A DNA stretch of 64,000 nucleotides from positions 882,830 through 946,829 of the forward strand of contig JADQAV010000022.1 in assembly GCA_019775845.1 (NCBI GenBank), given 5' to 3'. This document shows positions 12,373 through 23,818 of this stretch, one piece after another. The stretch's first letter is position 1. Each line of letters opens with the position of its first letter. This DNA is from Myrmaecium sp. VS I D KN 1. Its lineage: Eukaryota; Ascomycota; Dothideomycetes; Valsariales; Valsariaceae. Below the pieces are notes generated by a model. That model made no database searches. It had not been told where the DNA came from and saw nothing but the letters and a program-made list of their open reading frames with translations. A program made the position numbers and the translations under genes.

Positions 12373-13560
12373 TCAAGGAGGGTGCTCCAGATCCAGATGG
12401 ATATTGATGTCTTCCTCTGACACCGGGCAATCACATATGGGACAGGTAACCAGACGGATCTTGGAGGGACCTGCGCTTCCGGCGTTATGAGCTTCTTGTA
12501 TCTCCGAGTTGCTGCGCTTTTCTCCTTTTGAGAGGATCACTGCATCCCCTGGAGAAGCTCCTGGATTAGCATCTTCTGTCTTTGAAGACTTCGATGCTTT
12601 TTTGATCCACGAATCGAGCTTGTTCTTTTGTCTTCCCGCACGCTCCTTCGCGCTCAGGGCCTTCAGCTGAGTTTGCGTGAGCTCAGGCTCCGAGATTTTG
12701 GCAAATGCACCTCCACATTCTTCCTGGTGCTTTTGCCACCACGGGTCGCTCTTGCCAGGCGGACGGTTCATACTGCGTTTGACCAGACCGAAGAAGGGCG
12801 GTTGTTGCTGGCAACGTCCATTGCATCGCCATATATGAGTGCGATAGCTGTCTACTTCCTCATGAAAGGTGTGGTAAATGGTGATATCATAGTTTCCATG
12901 GTTGTTGATGGCATCCGCGAGGAGCTGGAATCCAGCCCCGTGGCTGCTGTCGGCTTCCTGGTCGTTCGGATCTATGCGGGAGTGTCTCCAGGAGGATGTT
13001 ATGAAGAAGTAAGCGTGTATAGCTCTAGACTTTGGTGAGCTTCACGCAATGAAGGGTTTATAAGCTGGAATTCACATACTCATGGAGTAAAGTGTTTATG
13101 GTATCGTTTCGCGGGCGGTATTTAAGGAGTGGTTCGGATAACTTCAACCGGATTCTACTGTATGTGCCGTCATCGGCTTTCACGAGCTCACAGATGCCGG
13201 CGCACCTTGATGGACAATATCAGTCTGAAGTTTGAGGATCATATCATGAAGCAAGCAATCCAGATTTGACTAAAGTTGCGTGTCGCCAATGGCCCCAAAG
13301 AGGTTCGAATGGCTCAAGATAAGAAGAAATACTCACAGTGTCAATCGTGATGACCATGATACTTCAACTCTGGGAAGAAGTAGTTTACGGAAATAGAGCA
13401 CATGGTACAGGGCGAACAGCTCGTGGATATCTACAAATGGAGCTTGAACTTCGCCATGCAGAATCTCATTGACTTGGGCGAGAGCCTGTTTCTGCTCGGT
13501 GGACGGTGATTGGAGCGTTGCAATGGCCTGGAGCGCGGCCTCTTCGTCAGTCGGTGGCAT
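12373..13560 (-). CDS. Spartan (SPRTN)-like DNA-protein-crosslink metalloprotease
   Basis: Three exons (13560-13337, 13205-13080, 13024-12373) give 333 residues. The SprT domain has VDIHELFALYHVLYF, then RIRLKLSEPLLKYRPRND before the zinc site HEAIH (about 116-120), with the third histidine probably in SHGAGF (about 145). Then follow YHTFHEEVDSYRTH and RCNGRCQ, the zinc-ribbon-like part, and MNRPPGKSDPWWQKHQEECGG, which is very close to vertebrate Spartan. The C-terminus has one CPICDCPV...HLDLEH finger fitting a UBZ4 ubiquitin-binding zinc finger. Spartan proteases digest proteins crosslinked to DNA during replication. The start is uncertain: 13560 is the first in-frame ATG, but an AG-preceded segment near 13610 could be an acceptor from an upstream exon. 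Confidence 0.87.
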
Positions 13561-14244
13561 AACGTGGCCCGGGAGACCGAACAAGACGCTGGTTTGGAAC
13601 GAGCGGTTTTCTGGAAGAAAGGCAAGGAAAGGTGAGGCGGTTGGGCTATGTGCTCTGTTCTTACTCCGTACTCCTGTCGGACAGCTAGAGGCAGGGCCGT
13701 TGTCTCGGCCAGAGGCCTCTAACGCATAAGTTAGAAGCTGGTCGCTACCGCCTGGTATAAGTAGCTGTGTGTTCCCGGATCGTATGCGTAAGGTAGGATA
13801 TACTTGCGGCGGTTTGACGTTTTACTGTTCCCTTCTGAAACACGACGCGTTGGTCTTCGAAAGGTCTCATTCACACAGATGACGAAGTGATTCAGTGGTC
13901 CAGAGTAGGTACAGAGTGCCTGGTGCTGACTGTATGTTGCTTACCTTAAGGTACCTTATAGGTACCTGCCGACTACCTTCTCACTGTAGGTAGGGTAGGA
14001 CAGTTCAAAGTGCCGAAGAGTGGTAGCCCTGCCCTACGAGCTTATCGCGCGCGATTGCGGGCCTGGATTTGTTATGGCCGCCGCCGCATGACGTGCATTC
14101 CCCCAAGAACTCCCCAATTCCCTCCGCAAAGCTCCATACAACCGAACCGCTGCTCGCGCGAACCGTCGCCCACAAAAACGTCGTCCGAACCTTAATTCTT
14201 CCAGCTCACGTCCTTAAAAGCGATGATAGCCTCGCGTGCTGGCC
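13561..14244. promoter_or_regulatory. Divergent promoter region with a GGTA/TACC repeat cluster
   Basis: It lies between the Spartan-like gene and the RabGAP gene. At 13942-13953 is the perfect 12-bp palindrome TACCTTAAGGTA, followed by further TACCT and AGGTA words to about 13,998. Similar words recur at 27,820-28,170. Whether this is a factor-binding array or a decayed repeat cannot be told. Confidence 0.35.
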
Positions 14245-17200
14245 ATGGAAATTGTCACCGCCGCCGAGCTGCAACGCACCTCCTCCCACACATCCAACAC
14301 CTCCAGCAGGAAGTCAAGTAGGACACGATTAAGGCCACAGAAACATGCATCAAGCAACTCACTCAGACGCGCCCGTTCTCCTTCGGATCCCAAGAGCTTG
14401 ACCTCATTCCCTTCTCTCTCGCCGACTCCAGATTCCTCGCCTATCTCGTCGCGAACCGCCGACTTCTCTACTGGCGCGGGTGGCAGCAGGATAAGCTCTG
14501 CGCAGACGACAATAAATGGCGCCGTCGAGGCAAATGAAGAGAGAGCCTCCAGGAACACGAATAACTTGTCGTCCTCAGACAAGAACCATCCCACCGTGCG
14601 CAGAATCTCGAGGGCACCGCAGTCTTTGGTAGGAAGCTTGGTCGCTTCCATGCCGTCAAATAAACGACGTTCAGCGCTATTTGACGATACTCCACAAGAC
14701 GTAGCAGAAGTTCCGGGCAACCTGCATCATACGTCGGATGAGAATATCGAACATACCATTGCACGTACGGGTGCTGTTGCATTGGTGAGGCAGTTGGCAG
14801 CCGACCTCGCTCAGAGAGATGCCCAGATGACCGCGCTGCGTCGCAAGGCGGAAGAAAGAGAAAGAGTCCTGAGGAAGATGCTACAAGAATGTGAGGTATC
14901 GAACCTCGATATAGAGACTCGTCTCCGGGAGATGGAGAAGGGCTTAGAGGGCAGGGAAACAGCAACGGCTCGGATAAGGAAGAATACCACGGACTCAGAG
15001 GAGGCTTCCCATCCTGAAGAGAGCATGCATGAGCGCTTGGCTACAGCCTTGAGCGAGGAGCATGTGGACCAGAAAGACGTTCTGGAATACATGGATGCCA
15101 GAACATCCGCTGGACATGTTTATTCCGACAACGACAGCGATTCTTTGACGCAGAAACAAGGCGGAGCTGACAAGGCCAATGACGCTTCCAAAACGTGGAG
15201 GTCAGGGTGGTGGGGTACCAGCAGGAAGGATAGCAAGGTCTCCGTTGCTGGTGGAAAGCGTGATAATGAGGCGGAGTCGCGGACAAGGTCAAGGGCCTCC
15301 AGCGGAGCGAAGGCGCCTCGCAAAGGACTGACTGAGGACCTGTTCATGCCTCCTCCACCCGGTGCGAATAGACCGTCCAGTTTACGTCGGATGCAAAATG
15401 AGGCTCAGGAAGATGGCTCTTCACGGCGATCCTCTGTGTCGGTAACGAACTGGGCCTTACGCTTGGTCGCAGGTACAGCCCAGCCCGGTAGAGATTCCGA
15501 TAAAGGAAGCCTGCGGGGGCGAGGGAATGGCGATGTAGACTCTCGACGAGACACGCGCGCATCATCTGCAGATTCCATGAATACACCGCAGCTCAGGGGC
15601 CGTACCACAACTAATGGGGCTGCTGGGAGAGGCCAAGCTCACCGTAGCTCCCTGGGGCCAAATGGTACTATCAAAAGCGTCTCGCCTGAGACGTCAAGGA
15701 AGACGCCCAACTTGATTTCTCCGAGCTCAGGCGGTGGTATGGGCAATCTCGGTCCCGTAGAGATGGACACCATCCTCCCAGAAGATTCTCGACCACCAAC
15801 ACTAGTCCAGCAACACAACAATTTTGCTTCAAGTCAGGAGTATCTGACCGACCGATTTGGTTTCATTTACGATCAAAGGAGGAAGAAGAGGCAGAGCGAA
15901 GCCGCTGCGGCGTTGCGGAAACAGAAGACATCGAGCCATGTAGAGTCTATAGGAGACGCGAGGTATGCGCTGGATGGCGAAGAAGATGATCAAGCCCATG
16001 CCCCGGCTTCCGCAATCCGCCCTGGGAGTACGCATTCTTCCATAGAAGAGCAAACCGAGCAACAACCCCCGAAGAGATGGACGGATTTTCTGAAGCTTGC
16101 CACATTCCCCACTGAGCTTCTCTCCCATACCCCATCCGCCGCTCCGATAACGGCCGTGGAGAACGTGGATATCGAATATGCTGCTAAGACCCCATCCGTT
16201 ACCGTGCAGAAGCGTGGTTCTATCCCAGTTCTGAGCTCCAATCCCGAGCCGTCGCCTTCTCGTATTTCATCCGGTAATGCCGAGTTCGCTGCCCCTTCTG
16301 TCTCTGCGGAAGCGGCAGGTCCGGTAATGCCAGTCGGAAACCAGCAAGATCCTGTGAAAGCTCTGCTGGAGCAGTTGACGGAACTTCATGATACACTCCA
16401 AAGAGAGAAAGAGGTCAAGTGGAATGAATTTTTACGCAAAGTGCGCGCAGAACGAAGACGTGAAGGAGAAGCTGCTGCAGCGGTCGAAGGGAAGCTAAAA
16501 ATTCTTTCGATGCCGGAAACCCTAATATTGGATGGGGAAATCGTTGGCATCGCTGGACTAGGAAACAAAGGCAAAGTTGGCCGAGCAAAATGGAAGGAGT
16601 TCAAGCAGCTGGTTCTGGGAGGAATACCTGTTACCTACCGAGCCAAGATCTGGGCGGAATGCAGCGGTGCTTCGGCTTTACGTGTGCCTGGATACTACGA
16701 CGACATCATCCAACACGGCACTGATGATCCGGCCATTGTCTCTCAAATCCAGATGGATATCACCCGCACGCTGACCGACAACATCTTCTTTCGACGAGGG
16801 CCTGGCGTGCACAAGCTCAACGAGGTGCTTCTAGCTTACTCGCGTCGTAACCCCGAAGTTGGGTACTGTCAGGGCATGAACCTCATCGCCGCCTCGCTTC
16901 TTCTTATCATGCCAACTGCTGAGGACGCTTTCTGGGTCCTTGCGACCATGATCGAGAACATCTTGCCTGAGAAATATTATGACCATTCTCTCCTTACGTC
17001 TCGCGCCGACCAGGTCGTGCTCCGTCAGTACGTTGCTGAGCTTCTTCCGAAATTGTCAACCCATCTCGATGACCTGGGTATCGAACTTGAAGCCTTGACG
17101 TTTCAATGGTTCCTGTCGGTGTTCACAGATTGTCTTTCCGCCGAGGCGCTATTTCGCGTGTGGGATATGGTGCTTTGCTTGCACGACGGCTCTACATTCC

Positions 17201-17739
17201 TCTTTCAGGTTGCTCTGGCACTTCTGAAGCTGAATGAGGCAGCTCTGTTGGAGTGTGATAATCCAGCGACTATTTATCACTACATCAACCACCAAATGAC
17301 CAACCACGCCATCAGCATCGATGGTTTAATCCAGGCCAGCGAAGCGCTCAAGAAGGTTGTCCGGAGAAAGGATGTCGAGGAGCGGAGGGCTTTGGCAGTC
17401 GAGAGGGAATTGGAACTGATGAAGCAGAGAGAAGAGCTGCGGGCGGAACGAGCCAAGAAAGCCAAATCAAAGGCGCCAAGCGTGACATCGCAAACGGGAA
17501 AGAAGCGGGAAGGAGAGGAGAGGCCCGCTACTGCAATGATCGTGAAAGCAACGCAGCCTGATGGAGAAGAAGCGGCCGCCACGAAACCTACCGCCGTGGC
17601 TAACGGGCCACCGACTCCAGCTTCAACTTCCAGTTCGATCAGGGAGGACGAGGACGTCGTGGCCTCTCAGTGTTTGGAGGATCTCGAGGCGCACAAGACG
17701 CCGTTGCCGATCGATGAAGAGGCCATGTGGAGAGCGTAG
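14245..17739 (+). CDS. TBC-domain Rab GTPase-activating protein
   Basis: A single exon gives 1,164 residues from ATG 14245. The N-terminal 600 residues are low-complexity and Ser-rich, with a coiled coil around 190-240 (AQRDAQMTALRRKAEERERVL). The TBC domain spans about 790-1,010, with the arginine finger in IQMDITRT (R841) and the glutamine finger in YCQGMN (Q876), so it should be an active GAP that speeds GTP hydrolysis by a Rab protein. A second, basic coiled coil (about 1,040-1,090) follows, then an acidic end. The architecture resembles fungal Gyp-type membrane-traffic regulators, but the exact Rab partner is not decidable. It converges with DBP4. Confidence 0.9.
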   Translation: MEIVTAAELQRTSSHTSNTSSRKSSRTRLRPQKHASSNSLRRARSPSDPKSLTSFPSLSPTPDSSPISSRTADFSTGAGGSRISSAQTTINGAVEANEERASRNTNNLSSSDKNHPTVRRISRAPQSLVGSLVASMPSNKRRSALFDDTPQDVAEVPGNLHHTSDENIEHTIARTGAVALVRQLAADLAQRDAQMTALRRKAEERERVLRKMLQECEVSNLDIETRLREMEKGLEGRETATARIRKNTTDSEEASHPEESMHERLATALSEEHVDQKDVLEYMDARTSAGHVYSDNDSDSLTQKQGGADKANDASKTWRSGWWGTSRKDSKVSVAGGKRDNEAESRTRSRASSGAKAPRKGLTEDLFMPPPPGANRPSSLRRMQNEAQEDGSSRRSSVSVTNWALRLVAGTAQPGRDSDKGSLRGRGNGDVDSRRDTRASSADSMNTPQLRGRTTTNGAAGRGQAHRSSLGPNGTIKSVSPETSRKTPNLISPSSGGGMGNLGPVEMDTILPEDSRPPTLVQQHNNFASSQEYLTDRFGFIYDQRRKKRQSEAAAALRKQKTSSHVESIGDARYALDGEEDDQAHAPASAIRPGSTHSSIEEQTEQQPPKRWTDFLKLATFPTELLSHTPSAAPITAVENVDIEYAAKTPSVTVQKRGSIPVLSSNPEPSPSRISSGNAEFAAPSVSAEAAGPVMPVGNQQDPVKALLEQLTELHDTLQREKEVKWNEFLRKVRAERRREGEAAAAVEGKLKILSMPETLILDGEIVGIAGLGNKGKVGRAKWKEFKQLVLGGIPVTYRAKIWAECSGASALRVPGYYDDIIQHGTDDPAIVSQIQMDITRTLTDNIFFRRGPGVHKLNEVLLAYSRRNPEVGYCQGMNLIAASLLLIMPTAEDAFWVLATMIENILPEKYYDHSLLTSRADQVVLRQYVAELLPKLSTHLDDLGIELEALTFQWFLSVFTDCLSAEALFRVWDMVLCLHDGSTFLFQVALALLKLNEAALLECDNPATIYHYINHQMTNHAISIDGLIQASEALKKVVRRKDVEERRALAVERELELMKQREELRAERAKKAKSKAPSVTSQTGKKREGEERPATAMIVKATQPDGEEAAATKPTAVANGPPTPASTSSSIREDEDVVASQCLEDLEAHKTPLPIDEEAMWRA

Positions 17740-18455
17740 CGCAAGGTGAGGGGTAACATTGAATGCAGGGTCTCCTTTCTTTTGACTATGGGTTTTTTCT
17801 TCTTTCTTCTTTTCTTCTCGGTGTCCGAAGAAACCGGCGCGGGGGATTCACTTTGAGCGGGTGTTGGGGAGCAGGTGCCCTCTGTCGGGCTTTCAATCGT
17901 CGACTTCAGAACGAATAGGGAGGGGAGTCTAGTCCTTTTTTTTTCCCTTCTTCCCCCGTTCTCTCTACCAGCTTGCATAGGTCGGCGTTTCTTCTTCGAA
18001 CCTTCTTCGTCGTCACAAAAAGCTCCAAATGCTACCGTACCGTCTCTTCTTTGTCTTCTTACCCTTTCCTCATCGTCTTCTTTTAACTTCTCCTTTCCAT
18101 TGCTCTTCGTGTGGGAGTTCAGGACATGCACGCATGCGTTGCATTCGATTTGGTCAGCACGCATTACCTCGGTCAGACCGCAACGTCGTATTTTCCCCTT
18201 TTCCCTCTTCATTCTGAGCCTTGCGATTCCCATGGAGGTCGCTCGCAGCAGTCGGCGTTCTCCGTGATGTAGTATTAGGAAGGATGATAAATGATACAAT
18301 GAACCGCTTGTGGATTTAGGGTATATACAACTGCTACTTCTACTACTGCTGCATAGTGACACCGGGGCAGATACGCGCCCTACCGTGCGAAGAAAGAAGA
18401 AAAGAGGGACACACAGAAGAGAAACAAAAGGAGAGAAAGACAAAAAAAGGCGCCA
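17740..18455. other. Convergent intergenic region RabGAP/DBP4
   Basis: Pyrimidine-rich tracts (17,770-18,110) and purine-rich tracts (18,395-18,450) mark the 3' flanks of two convergent genes. No gene is seen; the frames here are low-complexity read-through. Confidence 0.5.
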
Positions 18456-21007
18456 TCAACCGAGCAAACCCGCCGCCATCGCCTCCAGATCTTCCAGCGT
18501 CTCGGGCCCCTCCGCCGCCGCGTGCCGCTTGTTCGCCTTGCCCTTGCCCTTCTGCTTCTTCGTGCTCTTCGCATCCGCTCCCCCTTCGTCCTCCGAATCG
18601 TCCTCGAACCACTTCTTCGCCCGCTTCGTCGGCGGCGCCTCTCCTTCGCTCTCGTCCCGACCGTGATTCCCTTCGTCATCCTCCTCCTCCTCATCAGTAG
18701 GCTGGGTGTCGCGGAGGAAGTCAGCAAAGGCGTCGTGGCCGTCGCCGTCGGCGGTGGCAAGGGTGACGCCGTCCCCGCCGGACGCCTCGGCGCGCTCCCG
18801 CTCCTTCCGCTTCTCCTTCTTGACCCGACGCTTCTCCTTGGCGAGGGCCTTGTCGACGACGTCCTGCTGGCGGACGCGCTCGGCCTCCTCGGCGAGGAAG
18901 CGGCGGCGCTGCTCCTCGGGCGCGCCGGCCTTCTTGAAGTCCTCCTCGTCCGCGAGCTCGTAGATCGGGTGGGCGTTCCCCTCGTCGTCGAAGACGAGCT
19001 TCTGGCCCTTGTTCTTCAGCTTGAGCAGCTTCTTCTTGCTCTGCAGCAGCTTCTCCCGCCGCTTGCTGTCGATCACGATCGGCTCCGGCGCGCCCGGGAT
19101 CGCGATCACCTTCTTCTCCTGCAGGCTCGGCTGGACCGCCGCCTCGCCGTACACTTGCTCCGGCTCCACTTCCGCGGGAATCCGCCGCTTGACCGTGAGG
19201 AAGCCGTCGTCGGCGTCCTCGGTCTGCTCGCCGTTGAGACCGTTGGCGTACCCGCCGTCTTCGGCATCCTCGTCTTGGATGAGCTTGGCGTAGTGATCGG
19301 CAAGCACGTCCTGGTTGCGACGCTCGAACATGCGGTCGTACTTGGTGCGGACGGCGTCTTGCTTCTTGGCCTTCCCACCAACCTCGCCGTCGCTCTCGTC
19401 CGAGCTCGCATCGGACAGGCCGTGTCGAGGTCGGTTCTTCAGCTCCTTGGCATTATCTCCCTTCATGAACTTGATGCGAGGTGCACCAGGCAAGCCTAGA
19501 CTTGCGGCGAACTCCTCGAGCGCTAGTTCTTGGAGCTTGAAGATCTCCTTGTCCTTCTGTAGGTGGATAGACTTGACGTAGGAAACGAACGCCTTCTGTC
19601 CCAGGTACTTCAGCTGCGGGTCCTTAAAGCACATATTCTGCAGCTGGTTCTTAATGCTCTGCTGTTTCTTGGCGCGGACGTTGATGCGTTCGATGGGCAC
19701 CTTCTTCTGCTCGAGCCTTTGAAGCATCCCTTCCTCCTCACTCGGGTCCAGGAAGAGGACGGCACGGCCATCACGCTCGTAACGGGCCGTTCTCCCGACG
19801 CGATGGATGTACGTCTCTGCATCCTCAGGGCAGTCAACTTGCACAACCCAGTCGACCGCCGGGAAGTCCAACCCACGGGCGACAACATCCGTAGCGAACA
19901 AACAGGACGCTTTGGCGGACGAGAAGCGGTTCGTCGTCTCCAACCGAGCCGTCTGTTTCTGGCGTCCGTGGAGATGCAGAAGGGGTATACCGGGTTGCAT
20001 ATGTCTGAAGCTCTCGTACACGAATCTGACCTGCTTGCCGGAAGACAGGAACACCAAGATCTTGGATTTCTTGCAACTTTGGATGAAGCTCCATAGAGTA
20101 TCAAGTTTCTCAGGAAGAGGGGTGATAACGTAGTTTTGCTGCAGTCCTTTCGGGGTAGCGGTCGACGCATCCTCATGCACAGAAACGTACGCCGGGTCCT
20201 GCAAGCTCAGGCGCGCAAGATCGGAGACTTTCTTCGTCTGGGTAGCGCTGAACAATAAAGTCTGTCGCTCCTTGGGCAAATACTCCACGATGGCGTCCAG
20301 ATCCCGCTGGAAACCCATGTCCAGAATCCGGTCCGCCTCGTCCAGGACCAGCATCTGCAAGTTGTCTACGTTGAACGCGGCGGTCTGCGACAGGTGCTGC
20401 AAGATTCGCCCGGGGGTGCAGACGACGATGTTCATCCGCGTCAGCGCGTTCCGCTCCTCCTGCAGGCTCTTGCCGCCGATGATGAGGCCGGCAGCGAACA
20501 TGTGGCCCTTCTTGCCGATGTTGAATAGCACCTCGAAGATCTGGATGGCGAGCTCGCGGGTCGGGGAGATGATCATGGCGGAGAGGCCGGCGTCCGCGCC
20601 GACGCACTGTTTCCGGTACAGGTTCTCGAGCACGGGTATGATGAAGGCGAGCGTCTTTCCGCTTCCGGTCCTGGCTGCACCCAAAATGTCCTCGCCCTTC
20701 AGCGCCAGCGGGATGGCTTTCTTTTGGATATCCGTCATGACGGCGAAGTGGCAGGCCTTCAAGCCGGCCTTGGTGGGCTCCGAGAGCGGAAGATCGGTGA
20801 AGTCATTGTACTCCCCCTTGGGGTCCTAAGTGAATTGTCAGCGCCGCTGCATGTGTCTATGTGTCCAGCAAGAGGAGATCGTACCAACTCCGCAACGGCG
20901 GCTTCTAGCTTCTCGACATCGACATCCTCCCGCTTGCGCTTCTGAGCGCGGGCCTGCTTCTTGGGCTTCGTCGGCTTCGTGCGCCCGGTGTAGATACCCG
21001 CGGGCAT
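18456..21007 (-). CDS. DBP4: DEAD-box RNA helicase Dbp4 (ribosome biogenesis)
   Basis: Two exons (21007-20885, 20825-18456) give 830 residues. Dbp4/Hca4 releases U14 snoRNA during 18S rRNA maturation in the nucleolus. Motifs in order: Q motif around Q75, ARTGSGKT (about 92-99), [23 protein letters not shown] (about 203), [21 protein letters not shown] and [13 protein letters not shown]. The helicase core is followed by the [17 protein letters not shown] segment typical of Dbp4/DDX10 and a long charged C-terminus with Lys/Glu stretches and an acidic patch. The family has about 770-880 residues. The first exon carries a basic [14 protein letters not shown] start, a likely nucleolar signal. Confidence 0.93.
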
Positions 21008-21474
21008 CGTCGTAGCAGGGCCGAGGTTTCTTTTGTGAGTGTGGGCGAGCGAAAAGGATGCTGGGTCAGTCGTACGTACAAGACGCCGCGGGACAAAAAT
21101 ATTCTGGAGAAGTTCCGGAGAGGAGGTTAGTAGCGGCTTGGTCCGAGCGCGCCCGCGGTTTCAGCTGATCCGATCCGCCCGTCAATCTTATCAATATCTT
21201 GGCGGTGTGGCGTCAAAGTGGCTGTGGAACCACTTCCATCCAGACATCCCCGATCCGAGCGGTGGCGTTCCCCTCCGACGTCCAGCTATCCAATCTCAAC
21301 GGCGCGATTATCCGCCGAAGCTTTCCCCGGCTCGCCGACGTACTTTACCTCACCTTACATACCTCCCCCACCTCGAAGCTTGCCCGTGCAACAACCTTCC
21401 AACAACCACGCGCATTCACAGCACGATCCCGCACGCCCACCGTCGGGGGTAACACGACCACCTGTACGACCAGC
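21008..21474. promoter_or_regulatory. Divergent DBP4 / J-protein promoter region
   Basis: This 467-bp interval between two head-to-head genes is the 5' region of both. I find no strong element. A long frame runs in from 21,199 on the plus strand, but it lacks family features before the ATG at 21475. Confidence 0.45.
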
Positions 21475-22303
21475 ATGGCGGAAGAGACGGGCAAGGAGGA
21501 GGCGACGGCGACGGCGACGACGACGCCAATGACGAACCTGGAGAAGGACACGGGCATCAACGAACAAGAGGCGCTGGATGAGCTGGAGAAGGCGCAAAAA
21601 GCATGGAACACGGTACGTTCCTTCCCGCTTCCCCACCGGAGATCTCCCTCGTGTGACCTCACACCTCACACCCCACCTCTCACAACCGCAAAGCAATCCC
21701 CGCTAACCGAAACTCCCTCCCCAACAGGACACAGAAATCGAGCGAATCCTCAAAGCCTTCAAGCTGGACGCCTACGCGGTGATGGACCTGCAACCGGGCG
21801 TGGCCGAATCCGACATCAAGCGAACCTACCGGCTCAAATCCGTGCTCGTGCACCCGGACAAGGCCGCGCACCCGCGCGCGGCCGAGGCCTTCGACCGGCT
21901 CGCGCAGGCCTACCAGGCCCTGCTGGACGAGAAGCAGCGCGCCCGGCTGGACGAGGCGATCGCGGACGCGCGCATGCTCCTCATCCGCGCCCGCGGCTGG
22001 ACCGTCGACCACCCGGCCCTGACCTCGGACGAGTTCCGCCGGGACTGGCGGGCCAAGACGGCCGACGTGCTCATCGACAACGAGATCCGCCGCCGCAAGC
22101 AGGTCAAGGGCCAGATGCAGGAGGAGGGGCGGCAGCAGCGGAAGGAGGATGAGGAGGCGGCCGAGCGCAAGCGCAAGCGGGAGCATGAGGAGGCGTGGGA
22201 GAAGACGCGCGAGCAGCGCATCGGCTCGTGGCGGGACTTTCAGAAGGGCAAGGAGGGCGAGAAGAAGAAGAAGATGAAGAAGAAAATGAAGGTGCTTGGA
22301 TGA
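21475..22303 (+). CDS. spf31: J-domain protein, DNAJC8/Spf31 type (spliceosome-associated)
   Basis: Two exons (21475-21612, 21728-22303) give 237 residues. The conserved order of DNAJC8 is seen: a short acidic/Thr-rich start, TEIERILKAFKLDAYAVMDLQPGV, then the J domain with the HPD triad inside VHPDKAAHP, followed by a long Arg/Lys/Glu helix (EIRRRKQVKGQMQEEGRQQRKEDEE) and a poly-Lys end that looks like a nuclear signal. S. pombe Spf31 and human DNAJC8 copurify with splicing factors. J proteins stimulate Hsp70 ATPase through HPD. It is divergent from DBP4. Confidence 0.88.
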
Positions 22304-23474
22304 GGAGGCGGTTGGACGGTGGGGAAGGGGGGCCACTGGGGGTGTGCTTGGGGGAGTTTGGTCGGGTGGGTGTGAAGGGCGGGTTGAAGAGAAGGAGGAG
22401 ATGTATGGACAAGGATGGCGGGATACTGTGGATTCATATGCCATGCCGTCCTCACAACCGATGCATATACCCAAAACATGACCGGAAATTTAGGAGGCAA
22501 GAAGATGGTACCGGGGATAAGGGAAGAAAGGAGAAAAGGGGGCGTCAAAGGCGTACATCAACTTGGGGCCTTCCTTTCCTTTTCTTTGAAATGTATAATA
22601 TATATATCTATTTCTTTTCTTTCCGGTCGGCGGCACACCTACTGAAAAGAAAAAGAAAACAATCTCTATTTTCATTCCCTTCCTGTACTATCCACCACCC
22701 ATCCAATTTCCACCCTCCTCCTCCGCCCAAAAAAGAGCAGCAAAACCAATAGATAAGTAACAGTAGAGAGCTTAAATCCAAGCGCAGGAAGAGAAAAAAA
22801 AAAACGTAAAAAAGAGAAGAAAAAGAAGGAAGGTCTATCTTTTCCCTATTTCCAAACGGAGAAAGGATATAAAAAATAATATAAGTCGAGCCAGGGTCAG
22901 GGTAAGGAGGAGCAGAAGGAGCAGAAGGAGCATTGGTAAAGGGGAAGGGGGAGTGATAATGATAATAATAATAATAGCTGGTATCTTGCGGTGATGAAAT
23001 GTCTTGAAAGGAAAAGAAAAGAAAAAGGCAAAAAGGGGAAAGACAAAGAAAAAGGAAGAAACGAGGGGGGAAGTAAAGCATATCGATGAAACCAACGACA
23101 AATAATCATGGATGAAGATGCCAGCATGCTGATCACAAGAAAAGGGAGGAAAAGAAGCGGAAACCACATACATCAACCCCAAGAAGATAACCAAGAAAGG
23201 AGATTTTCAACCATACTTTCCTACCTCTTCCTTCCCCCTCTCTGAAGTCTCTTTAAATCTCCCTCGAATCTTGGTATATACACACACATGATACTCACCT
23301 CTACATGAATGAAATCCCCCCACAGTCCCCATATATTTTCTAATCTGCCGTCGTAGCATAGATTTTTAAAAAAAAACAAAAAGGAAAACGGAGTTCCCGC
23401 CCCTAGCATTAAAAAATGGGACATGAAAAGAAGAAGAGAAAAGGAAGAAGGCGCAGGAGGCGACGATCCTGTCA
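22304..23474. other. Convergent intergenic region with purine and pyrimidine tracts
   Basis: This 1.2-kb interval between the J-protein gene and the PAS regulator is dominated by A/G runs (22,740-23,060) with an AAT-type microsatellite at about 22,955-22,977. No gene is recognised; overlapping frames are low-complexity and unlikely to be real. Confidence 0.5.
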
Positions 23475-23741
23475 TTACCCCAGCACATCAGAGATATTCA
23501 AGCGTCTTCGCTTCTCGCTCCCAGGAGGCCCCTCCGGACCTGCAGGTGGTGCCGGCCCAGATTGTGGCTGCTGCTGCTGCTCTTGCGGCCGAGCTTGCGG
23601 CCAAGATTGTGGCTGCGCTTGCTGCTGTCGTTGTAACTCCTGTTGCGGTCCAGGATGTGGTTGTAGTGGCGGTTTCGGCTGCTGCTGCCACTGCTGTTGC
23701 GGCCGGGTTTGTGGTTGCGCCTGCTGCGGTGGTGGTTGCCG

Positions 23742-23818
<77 letters not shown>

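Noticed and set aside
13295-13315. GGTTCGAATGG as a tRNA B box
   Set aside because: It lies in an intron of the Spartan-like gene, with no A box or foldable arms around it.
22195-22752. 185-codon plus-strand frame at the end of the J-protein gene
   Set aside because: It is an out-of-frame continuation into purine-rich 3' sequence.
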